Part shown: piece by piece, positions 16,359 through 24,650 of the stretch
Position numbering within the stretch: the first letter of the stretch is position 1
Layout: each line of letters starts with the position of its first letter
From: an uncultured Flammeovirgaceae bacterium
Lineage (GTDB): Bacteria; Bacteroidota; Bacteroidia; Cytophagales; Cyclobacteriaceae
Length of the DNA stretch: 52,261 nt
Assembly (NCBI GenBank): GCA_937883755.1
Contig: CAKZYA010000019.1
Location: 1-52,261, forward strand
Reading direction: 5' to 3'
Translations under genes and position numbers: made by a program
Notes under the pieces: generated by a model
What the model saw: the letters and a program-made list of their open reading frames with translations, nothing else
Databases searched by the model: none
Told to the model about the DNA's origin: nothing

Positions 16359-16877
16359 TCAGTGTTTGGTCACTCTACTAGCATTTGCCCATTCACTGCG
16401 ATTCCAATGAGGACATCTCCCACCGATACTGCCAACCTCTAAATCTGGATCGTGGGATTGTAACATACAAATCAATCGCTGATCTACTAACAGCCAATCC
16501 CAAGCAACTGTCGAGATCGTATCTAGCAATGCCTCACTAAATTGTTTATTATCAGAATAAAAACTATCAAACCGACGAAATACAATAGCTAGACCTCTGT
16601 ATCTCCGATCAAACATATCGTCTAAACAGTCTCTAAAAGCGTTGAGGTTCTCACCGTAATATTCTGGAAAATCAAAGTTCTCTTGGAGGTGCTTATGAAC
16701 TGTCTTTGAAGTCCATTTAAACATATTCATATCTAAAACCTGATATCTCAGATTATATAGTCCGTCTATATCTTCGTTCAGTATATCCTGACTAAAATAT
16801 TTTACTACTGATCCACTACGAAGAAGTAACCAATCTAAACTTGCACTTTCATCATAACTACTATTGCTACTTGCCAT
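16359..16877 (-). CDS. barstar-family (ribonuclease inhibitor) protein
   Basis: 172 residues. The barstar domain spans about 45-135: VLDMNMFKWTSKTVHKHLQ, then the family hallmark FPEYYGENLNAFRDCLDDM (70-88). Barstars bind and block secreted RNases of the barnase type; many in contact-dependent systems are immunity proteins. Here the domain has a 45-residue N-terminal and a 40-residue C-terminal extension (SIGGRCPHWNRSEWA). No RNase or polymorphic toxin gene is nearby. It sits between ABC ATPase and permease genes, 23 bp after a small antitoxin-like gene. Confidence 0.85.
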   Translation of the reverse strand: MASSNSSYDESASLDWLLLRSGSVVKYFSQDILNEDIDGLYNLRYQVLDMNMFKWTSKTVHKHLQENFDFPEYYGENLNAFRDCLDDMFDRRYRGLAIVFRRFDSFYSDNKQFSEALLDTISTVAWDWLLVDQRLICMLQSHDPDLEVGSIGGRCPHWNRSEWANASRVTKH

Positions 16878-16900
16878 CTCTCTTTTAAAAGGTTATTAGT

Positions 16901-17095
16901 TTATTGTTTGTACCATTCGTCCTCAGTTGGTTCGTAGAAAGGTGGTTTCGCAATACCTCTAAATTTCTGAATAATCGCTATCTTTTCTTCTTTGGATTGG
17001 ACTTTATCATCAGCATTTTCAAATTCCTCTGGCAGTTCAATTGTCAGAGTACGTCCTTTGATCTTTGTCTTTACTTTATATGCTTCTAACCTCAT
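16901..17095 (-). CDS. small antitoxin-like protein (DUF2281-like)
   Basis: 64 residues. KVKTKIKGRTLTIELPEEFENAD looks like the N-terminal swapped-strand domain of the small antitoxins found beside RelE- or PIN-type toxins in Bacteroidota and Cyanobacteria. The tail KEEKIAIIQKFRGIAKPPFY and EPTEDEW looks like a toxin-binding C-terminus. The usual linker (a VEVIVLP-like strand) seems shortened. No toxin gene follows; the next gene is a barstar. It begins 1 bp after the stop of the ABC ATPase, so it is co-transcribed. Confidence 0.6.
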   Translation of the reverse strand: MRLEAYKVKTKIKGRTLTIELPEEFENADDKVQSKEEKIAIIQKFRGIAKPPFYEPTEDEWYKQ

Positions 17096-17096
17096 A

Positions 17097-17807
17097 TTAT
17101 ACCGCCTTCCGATTCACCGTACTTTCCACAAGTCTATCCTCTATCAATCGCCCACCTTTGATGCGGAGTATACGCTGGGTTTTCTCGGCTAATGCCAAAT
17201 CGTGCGTAACGATGACTAGCGTAGTTCCGGCTTCTCGGTTGAGATCAAAGATTAGAGATTCGATATGCTGTCCGGTTTCTTCATCTAAGTTGCCCGTAGG
17301 CTCATCGGCGAATAATATTTTCGGTTGGTTAGAAAATGCCCGAGCTATGGACACTCGCTGCTGCTCACCTCCTGAAAGCTGGCTAGGATAATGATGTTGC
17401 CGATCCGCCAGCCCAACTTTATCCAGCAACTCTAATGCGTAGCGGCTCACATTAGTTTTACCTTGTAACTCTAAAGGAACCATCACATTCTCGAGAGCAG
17501 TAAGTGTAGGCATCAGATTAAAACTCTGAAAGATAAAACCCACGTGTTGGCCTCGAGCCTCAGCTCGCTCGTCTTCACTAAGATTATCTAAAGTCACTCC
17601 ATTCAAAATTACCGAGCCAGAAGTCGCCCGATCCAATCCGGCACATAGCCCCAACAAAGTAGTTTTTCCGCTACCCGATGGCCCCACGATAGAGCAGGTT
17701 GCGCCTGTTTCTAGAGAAAATGAAACATCGTGCAGCACGGTAAGTTGCCGACTACCACTTTGATAGGTTTTACTAAGATTTTGTATTTGTAAGATAGAAT
17801 GACTCAT
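17097..17807 (-). CDS. ybbA: ABC transporter ATP-binding protein (YbbA/LolD-like)
   Basis: 236 residues with all ABC ATPase motifs: Walker A GPSGSGKT (42-49), Q-loop IFQSFNLMP (92-100), signature LSGGEQQR (144-151), Walker B ILFADEP (164-170) and the H-loop VTHD near 200. The MacB/LolD/YbbA branch is indicated by SFNLMPTLTALENVMVPLEL. It powers the FtsX-like permease at 13711-16239. The gene is divergent from the tesA-like gene with about 90 bp between starts. Confidence 0.92.
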   Translation of the reverse strand: MSHSILQIQNLSKTYQSGSRQLTVLHDVSFSLETGATCSIVGPSGSGKTTLLGLCAGLDRATSGSVILNGVTLDNLSEDERAEARGQHVGFIFQSFNLMPTLTALENVMVPLELQGKTNVSRYALELLDKVGLADRQHHYPSQLSGGEQQRVSIARAFSNQPKILFADEPTGNLDEETGQHIESLIFDLNREAGTTLVIVTHDLALAEKTQRILRIKGGRLIEDRLVESTVNRKAV

Positions 17808-17895
17808 ACTACTTTTTCAGGGAGTATATTGATAACTGAATAAAGGATACTTCGTTAGTAAGTTACGATAAGTATCAACAAAAGATTTTGCACCT

Positions 17896-18597
17896 ATGCG
17901 ATTTGCTGCTCTAGTTTTTATCTGGCTAACTGCTTTCATAAGCTTTTCCTGTCAACCACCTACCGAACAGACTTCAACAGAAACGGATTCGCCAACGGTT
18001 GAAACCAAAACGGCTACTGAAGAGGAGACGGATAAACCTGTCATTTTATTTTTCGGTAATAGTTTAACGGCGGGTTACGGCCTAGATCCTTCAGAAGCAT
18101 TTTCGGCAGTGATTGAAAGGAAAATAGATTCCCTAAAGTTAACTTATCAAGTGGTAAATGCTGGTTTGAGCGGGGAGACTACTGCTAGTGGCAATACCCG
18201 TTTGGATTGGGTGCTAGAGCGTCAGCCGGTAGATATTTTTGTGTTGGAGTTGGGAGCCAACGATGGTTTACGGGGAATCAGCCCGGAAGAAACTTACAAG
18301 AACCTGAACGCAATGATTGATAAGGTGCAGGCAACATATCCCGAAGCTCAAATTATTCTGTCGGGTATGATGGTTCCACCTAATATGGGATCGGAGTATG
18401 CCGCCGAGTTCCAGAAAATATTTCCTGAAGTGGCAGAAAACCAAGAAGTGGCACTGATACCGTTTCTATTAGAGGGTGTAGCCGGAGAATCGGAACTAAA
18501 CCTGCCTGATGGCATCCACCCTACTGCCGAAGGCCAACAGATCGTAGCAAATAACATTTGGGAAGTGCTCTATCCGTTGCTGGAAACCGAAAGTTAG
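17896..18597 (+). CDS. tesA: GDSL-type arylesterase/lysophospholipase (TesA-like) lipoprotein
   Basis: 233 residues. The signal peptide ends ISFSC (Cys19), so it is a lipoprotein, followed by an acidic Thr/Glu-rich linker. The SGNH hydrolase domain has block I LFFGNSLTAGYGL with catalytic Ser56 (GNSL instead of GDSL), block II GLSGETTASG, block III LELGANDGLRG and block V DGIHPTAEG (D205, H208). Such enzymes hydrolyse thioesters, lysophospholipids or aryl esters. The divergent position to ybbA/ybbP is conserved from E. coli, suggesting joint handling of lipid products at the envelope. Confidence 0.9.
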   Translation: MRFAALVFIWLTAFISFSCQPPTEQTSTETDSPTVETKTATEEETDKPVILFFGNSLTAGYGLDPSEAFSAVIERKIDSLKLTYQVVNAGLSGETTASGNTRLDWVLERQPVDIFVLELGANDGLRGISPEETYKNLNAMIDKVQATYPEAQIILSGMMVPPNMGSEYAAEFQKIFPEVAENQEVALIPFLLEGVAGESELNLPDGIHPTAEGQQIVANNIWEVLYPLLETES

Positions 18598-19166
18598 TGT
18601 CCCTCGGCTTTAGATATTTTTCTTGCTTGCCAATCTTCTTCCAAAATAGCGTATTCGTAGTTATCGACCCATTCGCCCCGAATAGGTAACACTTTTCGTT
18701 TACTTCCTTCCTGCTGCATTCCCGCTTTTTCTAACACTCGAGCAGAAGCAACATTTTCGGTAGCACAGCCGGCTTCAACTCGATGCAGATGTAACTCTTC
18801 AAAGCTAAATCTAAGTACTTCATTCAGAGCCTCAGTCGCTAAGCCCTGTCGCCAAAATTCAGGCAGCAGTTTATACCAGACCGTTCCCAAACGGAACCGT
18901 TCTGCACCCAAATCCAGTGCAACCAACCCAACAAAACTCTTTGATTTGTTATCAGATATTCGCCAAACGAAGTGTTGGTTAGGTCTATCGAGCTGTTGCC
19001 GAAGCCAGTGCTGTATAAGATTGTGAGTTGCCGCTTTATCCTTAGGGATACCTAAAGTATTGTAACGATCAGTTTCAGGCAGAGAGTGTAAGTAATGAAT
19101 ATCGTCCAGATCATCCATGGTGATCATCTGTAAGGAAAGCCGGGAGGTGGTTAATTTAGTTAACAA
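18594..19166 (-). CDS. GNAT family N-acetyltransferase (RimJ/RimL-like)
   Basis: 190 residues. It begins at a TTG codon (19166) giving TKLTTSRLSLQMITMDDLDDI, the conserved first strand; the next ATG (residue 15) would cut this strand, so TTG is preferred. Later motifs: FVGLVALDL, YKLLPEFWRQGLATEALNEV (acetyl-CoA loop) and AGCATENVASARVLEKAGM. The substrate is unknown. Its stop overlaps the stop of the convergent tesA-like gene by 4 bp. Confidence 0.85.
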   Translation of the reverse strand: MLTKLTTSRLSLQMITMDDLDDIHYLHSLPETDRYNTLGIPKDKAATHNLIQHWLRQQLDRPNQHFVWRISDNKSKSFVGLVALDLGAERFRLGTVWYKLLPEFWRQGLATEALNEVLRFSFEELHLHRVEAGCATENVASARVLEKAGMQQEGSKRKVLPIRGEWVDNYEYAILEEDWQARKISKAEGH

Positions 19167-19218
19167 TTAGATGAAACTGCTTTAAAGAATTGAATGCGAA
19201 TGAAAAGAAGCATTCTAA

Positions 19219-20001
19219 TTATTTTTCCCATATTTTCTTAATCAGCTTCACTGGTTTCAAGTCAGAAAAGTTGATTCCTGAATTAGGAACACTGATTTTC
19301 TTTCCAGTAATTAGTCTTTCTCTCTCACATTGGGTCATTTCCGCTTTCCAAAGCTGTTCCTCACTAATAGGCTGAACTAAATTAGCTCCTCCATTATGTG
19401 GATGCTGAATATAATTTTCAGGAGGATGTGGTAACTCTTCTTTACACTCATTAGAGCATAAATTAGCTAATAGAGGCACAACATCAGTTCCAATCAGCAA
19501 AGTAATCCAAAGCTGATTAGTCTCTCCGTATGTTATTTCTTTTTCGCATACACTACATCTTAGCACTCTGCCACTATATCGTACCGGATTGTGTTCTAAA
19601 CGAGGAAACTTCTTGCGAGTCTTGAAATTTCCGTAGAGTGCGCGCGTACTAATTCGACTATCCTTCAGATTTTTGCATTTTGTTATTTCATAAGGTAGCC
19701 AGTGTAAATCGTAAGAAGTATAGAGGTCAAGATACTCTAACGAATCCATCTGACCAACCTCTGGTGGAAGTCGCTTTAATTTGCTCCCATAAAGTCCTAC
19801 CTTCTTAACCTTTTTTAGTTTTGAAATTGATTCTGGTAGAGTATAGATCTGAAAAAATAAATCTTTTCCAAGCTCCTCGCTTGGCACAAATTCGTCCGAT
19901 CCAATTGCTTCAATTTGATCAATATAGTCACATAAAGTTCTCCAAGCTACCGAGTTTCGATCCTGTACATCATTCAGTATCTTAGGTATTCGATCGCTCA
20001 T
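19219..20001 (-). CDS. leucine-rich-repeat protein with Cys-rich C-terminal part
   Basis: 260 residues. About residues 55-120 hold three or four leucine-rich repeats (LPESISKLKKVKKVGLYGS, LKRLPPEVGQMDSLEYLDL, LPYEITKCKNLK). A Cys motif follows (RCSVCEKEI and later LCSNECKEEL), which could bind zinc. No signal peptide. Repeat proteins of this type bind other proteins, but the partner is unknown. It ends before the GNAT gene and starts 14 bp downstream of the SDR gene on the same strand. Confidence 0.65.
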   Translation of the reverse strand: MSDRIPKILNDVQDRNSVAWRTLCDYIDQIEAIGSDEFVPSEELGKDLFFQIYTLPESISKLKKVKKVGLYGSKLKRLPPEVGQMDSLEYLDLYTSYDLHWLPYEITKCKNLKDSRISTRALYGNFKTRKKFPRLEHNPVRYSGRVLRCSVCEKEITYGETNQLWITLLIGTDVVPLLANLCSNECKEELPHPPENYIQHPHNGGANLVQPISEEQLWKAEMTQCERERLITGKKISVPNSGINFSDLKPVKLIKKIWEK

Positions 20002-20015
20002 ACTAGAAATTCATC

Positions 20016-21014
20016 TCACTGAATCAACTCCAGCCGCTTTTTTAGCGTACGAAGCCGCACGAATTGGTCACCGTCAAAATCTTGCTCGTTAAATTGGTGC
20101 TCTACTAATTTCTGATATAGCTCCTGCATTCCTTTTTTCAGAGTGTATTCCAATTGAAAACCAGGTAGTACTGAATTGAGTAGGTCAAAATTCACTTTGT
20201 AGTTACGGGGGTCTTCGCCTACTTCTCCGGTGTAGACAATTTCGGCATCAGGTAATAGTTTTTGCACTTCATCGGCCACGTCTCTCACCTGATAATTTTC
20301 TTCATTACCCCCTACATTGACGATTAGATTATGCACTTTACCGCGAGGGGCTTCTCCTAAAGCCACAAAAGCCCGGGCAATATCCTTACAGTGAATCAGC
20401 GGACGCCAGGGCGAACCATCACTTTTAATAGCAATATTGCCTTTAGATACCGCACAGGCTAGCAGGTTGTTCACGACCAGATCAATACGAAGCATGGGTG
20501 AATGTCCGTAGGCAGTAGCATTTCGTAAAAAGGTTGGCGAGAAATTTTCATCGGCCAAGGCAGAGATGCGCTTTTCCGATTCAATCTTAGATTTAGCGTA
20601 AGCGGTGAGTGGGTTCACCGGGTCGCTTTCATCCATATCTAATTTAGCCCCTTTTCCGTAGATGGAGCAACTGCTAGCAAATAGAAAACGAGATACTCCC
20701 GCTTCTTTCGCCAACTCCGCTAGCTTCACCGAGCCTTCCAGATTGATCTGATACGTTAACTCAGGATCAATATCTCCCATCGGATCGTTAGACAAGGCCG
20801 CCAGGTGCATCACCGCATCGTAACCCTGCAAATGTTCCACTGAGAGATCGCGCACATCGTAGCTATGTTGTTGGTCAGGCAAAGTCATCTCCTCCCAAGC
20901 GGTTCCCTGGTAAAGGTTAATATCGTAGCCAGTAACCGTATGCCCATTCGCTTTCAATAGTGGTACCAGATGAGCACCAATGTATCCATTATGTCCGGTG
21001 ACTAATACGTTCAT
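20016..21014 (-). CDS. NAD-dependent epimerase/dehydratase (extended SDR)
   Basis: 332 residues. Rossmann motif TGHNGYIG (6-13), the SSCSIYG strand (114-120, catalytic Ser) and YAKSK (Y139, K143) are complete, so it should be active on a nucleotide-linked sugar. The C-terminus FVRLRTLKKRLELIQ is typical of a subgroup that acts on dehydrated deoxysugars. It overlaps the next SDR gene by 4 bp and is transcribed with it; the cytidylyltransferase further upstream suggests a CDP-hexose substrate. Confidence 0.85.
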   Translation of the reverse strand: MNVLVTGHNGYIGAHLVPLLKANGHTVTGYDINLYQGTAWEEMTLPDQQHSYDVRDLSVEHLQGYDAVMHLAALSNDPMGDIDPELTYQINLEGSVKLAELAKEAGVSRFLFASSCSIYGKGAKLDMDESDPVNPLTAYAKSKIESEKRISALADENFSPTFLRNATAYGHSPMLRIDLVVNNLLACAVSKGNIAIKSDGSPWRPLIHCKDIARAFVALGEAPRGKVHNLIVNVGGNEENYQVRDVADEVQKLLPDAEIVYTGEVGEDPRNYKVNFDLLNSVLPGFQLEYTLKKGMQELYQKLVEHQFNEQDFDGDQFVRLRTLKKRLELIQ

Positions 21015-21958
21015 GGTATATTATTTAACATGTGAAAAATAGCCGTAGCCTCTTCTTGAAAACGTTGGGTGAGGGAGTAGTTGATAATTGATTTTAGCTT
21101 CTGGGCACTTACTTGCAAATCATCGGGGTACTGAGTGGTATCCTGCTCATTCGTGGTAATGGGTAATTGTTCACCGTACTCTTTCTGATAAGCGGCTTGC
21201 ACTTCCTGGGCTACATCTAGCATAGAAAACGTTTGCTCACCGCAGATATTGAATGTATCATTCGGGGCTTGGGAAAGTTGCATCACTTTTTCTACAATCT
21301 GGCAAACATCGCCCATCCAAATGAAATCACGAGTAGCTTTCCCGTTAGATTTGAGTACAATCTTTTTCTCAGTGGCTGCCATCCGCGCCAGATCATTCAG
21401 TACCAAATACCACTTAGAAGAATCATAATCTTTGGGGCAGCCGTAGCTATTGGTCAACCGGAAAATAGTGTAGGGTAATTGTTGATTGGCGTGAAACTGC
21501 TTTACGTAGTATTCAGCAAACAGATGGGTAGTACCATAGTCGTTTTTGGGTTCGGGAGGCAAATCCTCCGTAATCAATCCGCTACGCCTACCGTAAATCT
21601 GAAAAGTGGAAAAGTAAACAAAATGCGGTTTGGCCTCCGAGTAATTAGCAAAGTGCTCCAGCAAATTGCGAGTGCCCAAAGCATTTACCAGCAAAGCATC
21701 CCGTGCGAAATTGGGTTTGAAGTAATCATTAACACTAGCAGTGTGAACTATAACATCGAACTGGTACGGGCTTAGTGCCGAATTCACTTGCTCAGAATCA
21801 GAAATATCGCAGGTAATGAACTTGAAACTAGCTTCGGATAGAATATTTCGTTGCCGGCTGGCTAGTACAAATACTTCGTAATCCGGCTGTTTGGCAAAAT
21901 AGTCAGTGAGCCAACTACCGAGGTTACCGAGTCCCCCAGTGATGAGTAGTTTCTTCAT
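21011..21958 (-). CDS. extended SDR protein with altered catalytic motif
   Basis: TTG 21973 is in frame, but ATG 21958 starts directly at KKLLITGGLGNLGSW (Rossmann motif GGLGNLG, 8-14), so I use it (315 residues). The catalytic Ser region is YFSTFQIYG. The Tyr-x3-Lys motif reads YGTTH, with His145 in place of Lys; the codon reads CAC/CAT clearly. Lys normally lowers the Tyr pKa and binds the nicotinamide ribose, so activity may be weak or different. The rest (FRLTNSYG, TRDFIWMGDVCQ, FNICGE) is a normal NDP-sugar SDR. Confidence 0.8.
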   Translation of the reverse strand: MKKLLITGGLGNLGSWLTDYFAKQPDYEVFVLASRQRNILSEASFKFITCDISDSEQVNSALSPYQFDVIVHTASVNDYFKPNFARDALLVNALGTRNLLEHFANYSEAKPHFVYFSTFQIYGRRSGLITEDLPPEPKNDYGTTHLFAEYYVKQFHANQQLPYTIFRLTNSYGCPKDYDSSKWYLVLNDLARMAATEKKIVLKSNGKATRDFIWMGDVCQIVEKVMQLSQAPNDTFNICGEQTFSMLDVAQEVQAAYQKEYGEQLPITTNEQDTTQYPDDLQVSAQKLKSIINYSLTQRFQEEATAIFHMLNNIP

Positions 21959-22122
21959 ACAGTGTTTTTTCAAAAAACTTCAGCCCAAATATGAACATTT
22001 TTATCTTGACACAAAAGCAAATCATCACTCGCTATCGCGCCAAACGGTGGGCACTAAAAAAGTCAATTGAACCACCAAGCAGAAAGTACAAAGAAGGTCT
22101 TCCAGACCGGGATACGATTAGG

Positions 22123-22692
22123 TTAAGCACCTGCAGCTATCCGCCTCTTCCTTAACCAAAAAAACAGTAAAACAGAGGCCAGGGCAAATACTAGCCCGAA
22201 TAAGAATCCTTTAAAAGTATACTTTATCGTCTGATTGGTATCTATATCGTGCCGATGATTCCAAAACTCAACAATCTTTCCGTCTTCAATTCTAAACACA
22301 TTAATGATCGGAATTTTACCTTCACCAATAAAGATTTTGCCTACTAGCGTTTCAGGTCCAAAATCACTAATCCAGCGAGTGGCAACCAGGTTTCCTTCGG
22401 CTATTTGATAGTCAATCTTGCCGTTCAATCGTCCGTTTTCCCAAAAGAAATCAGCAATCTCTTTTTGTCTAAAAGCAACTTCCCGGCTATTTTTTCGGTC
22501 ACCAATGTCGTGGGCAGTATACGTTTCAGCTACGTACTTATTATACTGGTCAGTGTTGTTGGTAAACCATAAATCTTGATAAAAATCTCGGGCAATTTGC
22601 TTGTTTTGCGCTTCCACACTTAGCAAACTATCAGGCTGACCGATAAGAGAAAGAGGAAGAAAGAGAACGGAGATAAGTGTAATAGTTTTCAT
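22123..22692 (-). CDS. secreted SnoaL-like protein with C-terminal membrane anchor
   Basis: 189 residues: signal peptide (KTITLISVLFLPLSLIGQ), a SnoaL/NTF2-like domain (about 25-150; ARDFYQDLWF, YVAETYTAHDIGD, FRIEDGKIVEFWNHRHDI) and a C-terminal transmembrane helix with a basic tail (FLFGLVFALASVLLFFWLRKRR). The topology is an outside-facing ligand-binding or ester-cyclase-like domain tethered by its C-terminus. It lies 83 bp downstream of the AraC regulator, same strand, which may control it. Confidence 0.75.
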   Translation of the reverse strand: MKTITLISVLFLPLSLIGQPDSLLSVEAQNKQIARDFYQDLWFTNNTDQYNKYVAETYTAHDIGDRKNSREVAFRQKEIADFFWENGRLNGKIDYQIAEGNLVATRWISDFGPETLVGKIFIGEGKIPIINVFRIEDGKIVEFWNHRHDIDTNQTIKYTFKGFLFGLVFALASVLLFFWLRKRRIAAGA

Positions 22693-22775
22693 CGTTGTTT
22701 TTCCTCAAAATTACTTGCTTATCGAGCAAGTATGTTAGTGCTAGAGGTTGAAACGTTAGTGCTAAAAGGCAAACT

Positions 22776-23717
22776 TTAATGAGCAGAGGGAGTCTTCCCA
22801 AAGTACTTTTTGTAGGCAGCAGTAAAATTAGAGGGGTGGGAGTAGCCCAGGAGATAACTCAGTTCGGTAGGTGTTTGCCGCTGACGAACCAGCTCTTCGT
22901 TGGCAAACTCCATCCGTACCCGGTTACGATACTCCATGGGAGGTTTGCCAAATACTTTTTTGAAGGTCATTTTAAACTTACTAACCCCCATATTGGCCTG
23001 CTTGGCGAGTTCTTGAAGAGAAGGTACCTCATTATTGAGAGGGTCTCGTAATAGGGTAGAAATCTTGAATACTGCTCTTAAATCGTCTGGATGTACATCC
23101 TCTAATTCTTGAGATTGATCATGCTTTTTGGTTTTCTCAAAAAATGCCTTTAAAAACTCTAGCACCCGTAGATGGCATTCTAGCTTATTATCAAATGCCT
23201 TGAGAGCCTGTTGAAACTTACTTGCAAGGTTTTGATCCAGGTCTTCAAAAACAATATTTCGATTGAGATCAATTACCTGTTCAACTCCACCAAAATAGGT
23301 TTTCAGAAACTGCCGACTGAAACGGACGGTAGCCACTTCGGAGTCTACTCCGGGCGGTATCAAAGTATCAATCTTCAGATTAGGTCCATACAATAATAAT
23401 CCAATAGGCAGGTACTTCTGAAATGCTATAGTTGATCCATTGACCACTTTTTCCTGCCGAATGTTAGATAAGTTCACATGAATGATGAACCAATTAGTAT
23501 CTGGCGGGTTGACCGAGCGCATGTTAATCGGCACCTTAAATTGGGTAAGACCGAAATGGTAAATCTCTAATTCGCCGGGGAACGATACACATCGAGTTAT
23601 TGCATTATTGGTACCGATATCAGGAGGAATAATGAAACAGCCCCCTTGAGGTATTAGTCGAAAATACTTGGCAAACTGATCGATTAGATTTTTGGTGACG
23701 TCAATAAGTACGTCCAT
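22776..23717 (-). CDS. AraC family transcriptional regulator
   Basis: A TTG at 23732 is in frame, but ATG 23717 (DVLIDVTKNLIDQFA) is preferred, giving 313 residues. The C-terminal AraC HTH pair spans about 220-313: SLQELAKQANMGVSKFKMTFK and ELSYLLGYSHPSNFTAAYKKYFGKTP. The N-terminal 200 residues are a probable cupin-like sensor. The organisation is that of Bacteroidota AraC regulators controlling a neighbouring small gene; the SnoaL protein downstream is the best target candidate. Confidence 0.88.
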   Translation of the reverse strand: MDVLIDVTKNLIDQFAKYFRLIPQGGCFIIPPDIGTNNAITRCVSFPGELEIYHFGLTQFKVPINMRSVNPPDTNWFIIHVNLSNIRQEKVVNGSTIAFQKYLPIGLLLYGPNLKIDTLIPPGVDSEVATVRFSRQFLKTYFGGVEQVIDLNRNIVFEDLDQNLASKFQQALKAFDNKLECHLRVLEFLKAFFEKTKKHDQSQELEDVHPDDLRAVFKISTLLRDPLNNEVPSLQELAKQANMGVSKFKMTFKKVFGKPPMEYRNRVRMEFANEELVRQRQTPTELSYLLGYSHPSNFTAAYKKYFGKTPSAH

Positions 23718-23809
23718 ACCTTTTCTATTCAAACACTATTACAATATTGTAGATTTCTCGATTTGAGGTTCACCAATATACGTATAGTTAAAAATAGAAT
23801 TTTTTGAAA

Positions 23810-24583
23810 CTACCAGATTTTCCACTGAGGGCTACCCTCGTTCCACATAGTTTCCAATGCTCTTTTATCGCGCAAAGTGTCCATACACTGCCAGAACTGG
23901 TGGTGCTTGTACGCGGCTAACTGACTATCAACCACTAACTGCCGCATGGGTTCGCGCTCAAACATGATATGATCTCCGGCTACGTAGTCCAGAGCTTCCG
24001 GTTGACAGACGAAAAAACCGCCGTTAATCCAGCCACCCTCACCCTCAGGTTTTTCTTCAAAACTTTCCACCACCTGATTCTCACCAAACTTCATCGCCCC
24101 GAAACGTCCCTCGGGTTGTACAGCGGTCATAGTCACTAACTTGCCATGGCTTTGATGAAATTTTACCAGTTCGTTAATATTGACATCTGATACCCCATCG
24201 CCGTAGGTGAACATAAAGGGTCCATTGTTCAGGTAGGCTTTCGCCCGTTTTAATCTCCCTCCGGTCATCGTTTCTAGCCCGGTATTGATCAGGGTTACTT
24301 TCCAAGGTTCAGCATCGTGCTGGCTATGCGATTCAATCTGATTGTGAGCAATATCAATGGTCACATCATTTTGATGAAGAAAATAATTGGCAAAATATTC
24401 TTTAATGACGTAGCCTTTGTAGCCTAATAAAATGACGAATTCGTTGTAACCAAAGCTAGAATAGATTTTCATGATATGCCACAGAATGGGCCGCCCCCCG
24501 ATCTCTACCATTGGCTTGGGAATCAGATGGGTTTCTTCGCTTAATCGGGTACCAAACCCTCCGGCTAAAATGAGTACTTTCAT
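23810..24583 (-). CDS. rfbF: glucose-1-phosphate cytidylyltransferase
   Basis: 257 residues. Transfers CMP from CTP to glucose-1-phosphate, giving CDP-glucose, the start of CDP-3,6-dideoxyhexose and related pathways. Motifs: LAGGFGTRLSEETHLIPKP (6-24), VEIGGRPILWHIMKIYSSFG, the family-specific VILLGYKGYVIKEYFANYF and TYGDGVSDV (active-site metal Asp) and EEKPEGEGGWINGGFFV. The downstream 4,6-dehydratase (rfbG) is not in the window; the two SDR genes and a methyltransferase are nearby. Confidence 0.93.
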   Translation of the reverse strand: MKVLILAGGFGTRLSEETHLIPKPMVEIGGRPILWHIMKIYSSFGYNEFVILLGYKGYVIKEYFANYFLHQNDVTIDIAHNQIESHSQHDAEPWKVTLINTGLETMTGGRLKRAKAYLNNGPFMFTYGDGVSDVNINELVKFHQSHGKLVTMTAVQPEGRFGAMKFGENQVVESFEEKPEGEGGWINGGFFVCQPEALDYVAGDHIMFEREPMRQLVVDSQLAAYKHHQFWQCMDTLRDKRALETMWNEGSPQWKIW

Positions 24584-24650
24584 ATCTTAGTTATCAGTCA
24601 ATAGTCCACAGCAAGCAGTCGTTATTATTAATTCCGGTTTCCAGTTTCCG

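Noticed and set aside
16992-17391. Plus-strand frames over the antitoxin and ABC ATPase genes
   Set aside because: Antisense shadows; both real genes have clear motifs on the minus strand.
21991-22155. Plus-strand 54-codon frame between the SDR and SnoaL genes
   Set aside because: Basic, low-complexity product that runs into the antisense of the SnoaL gene; no supporting pattern.
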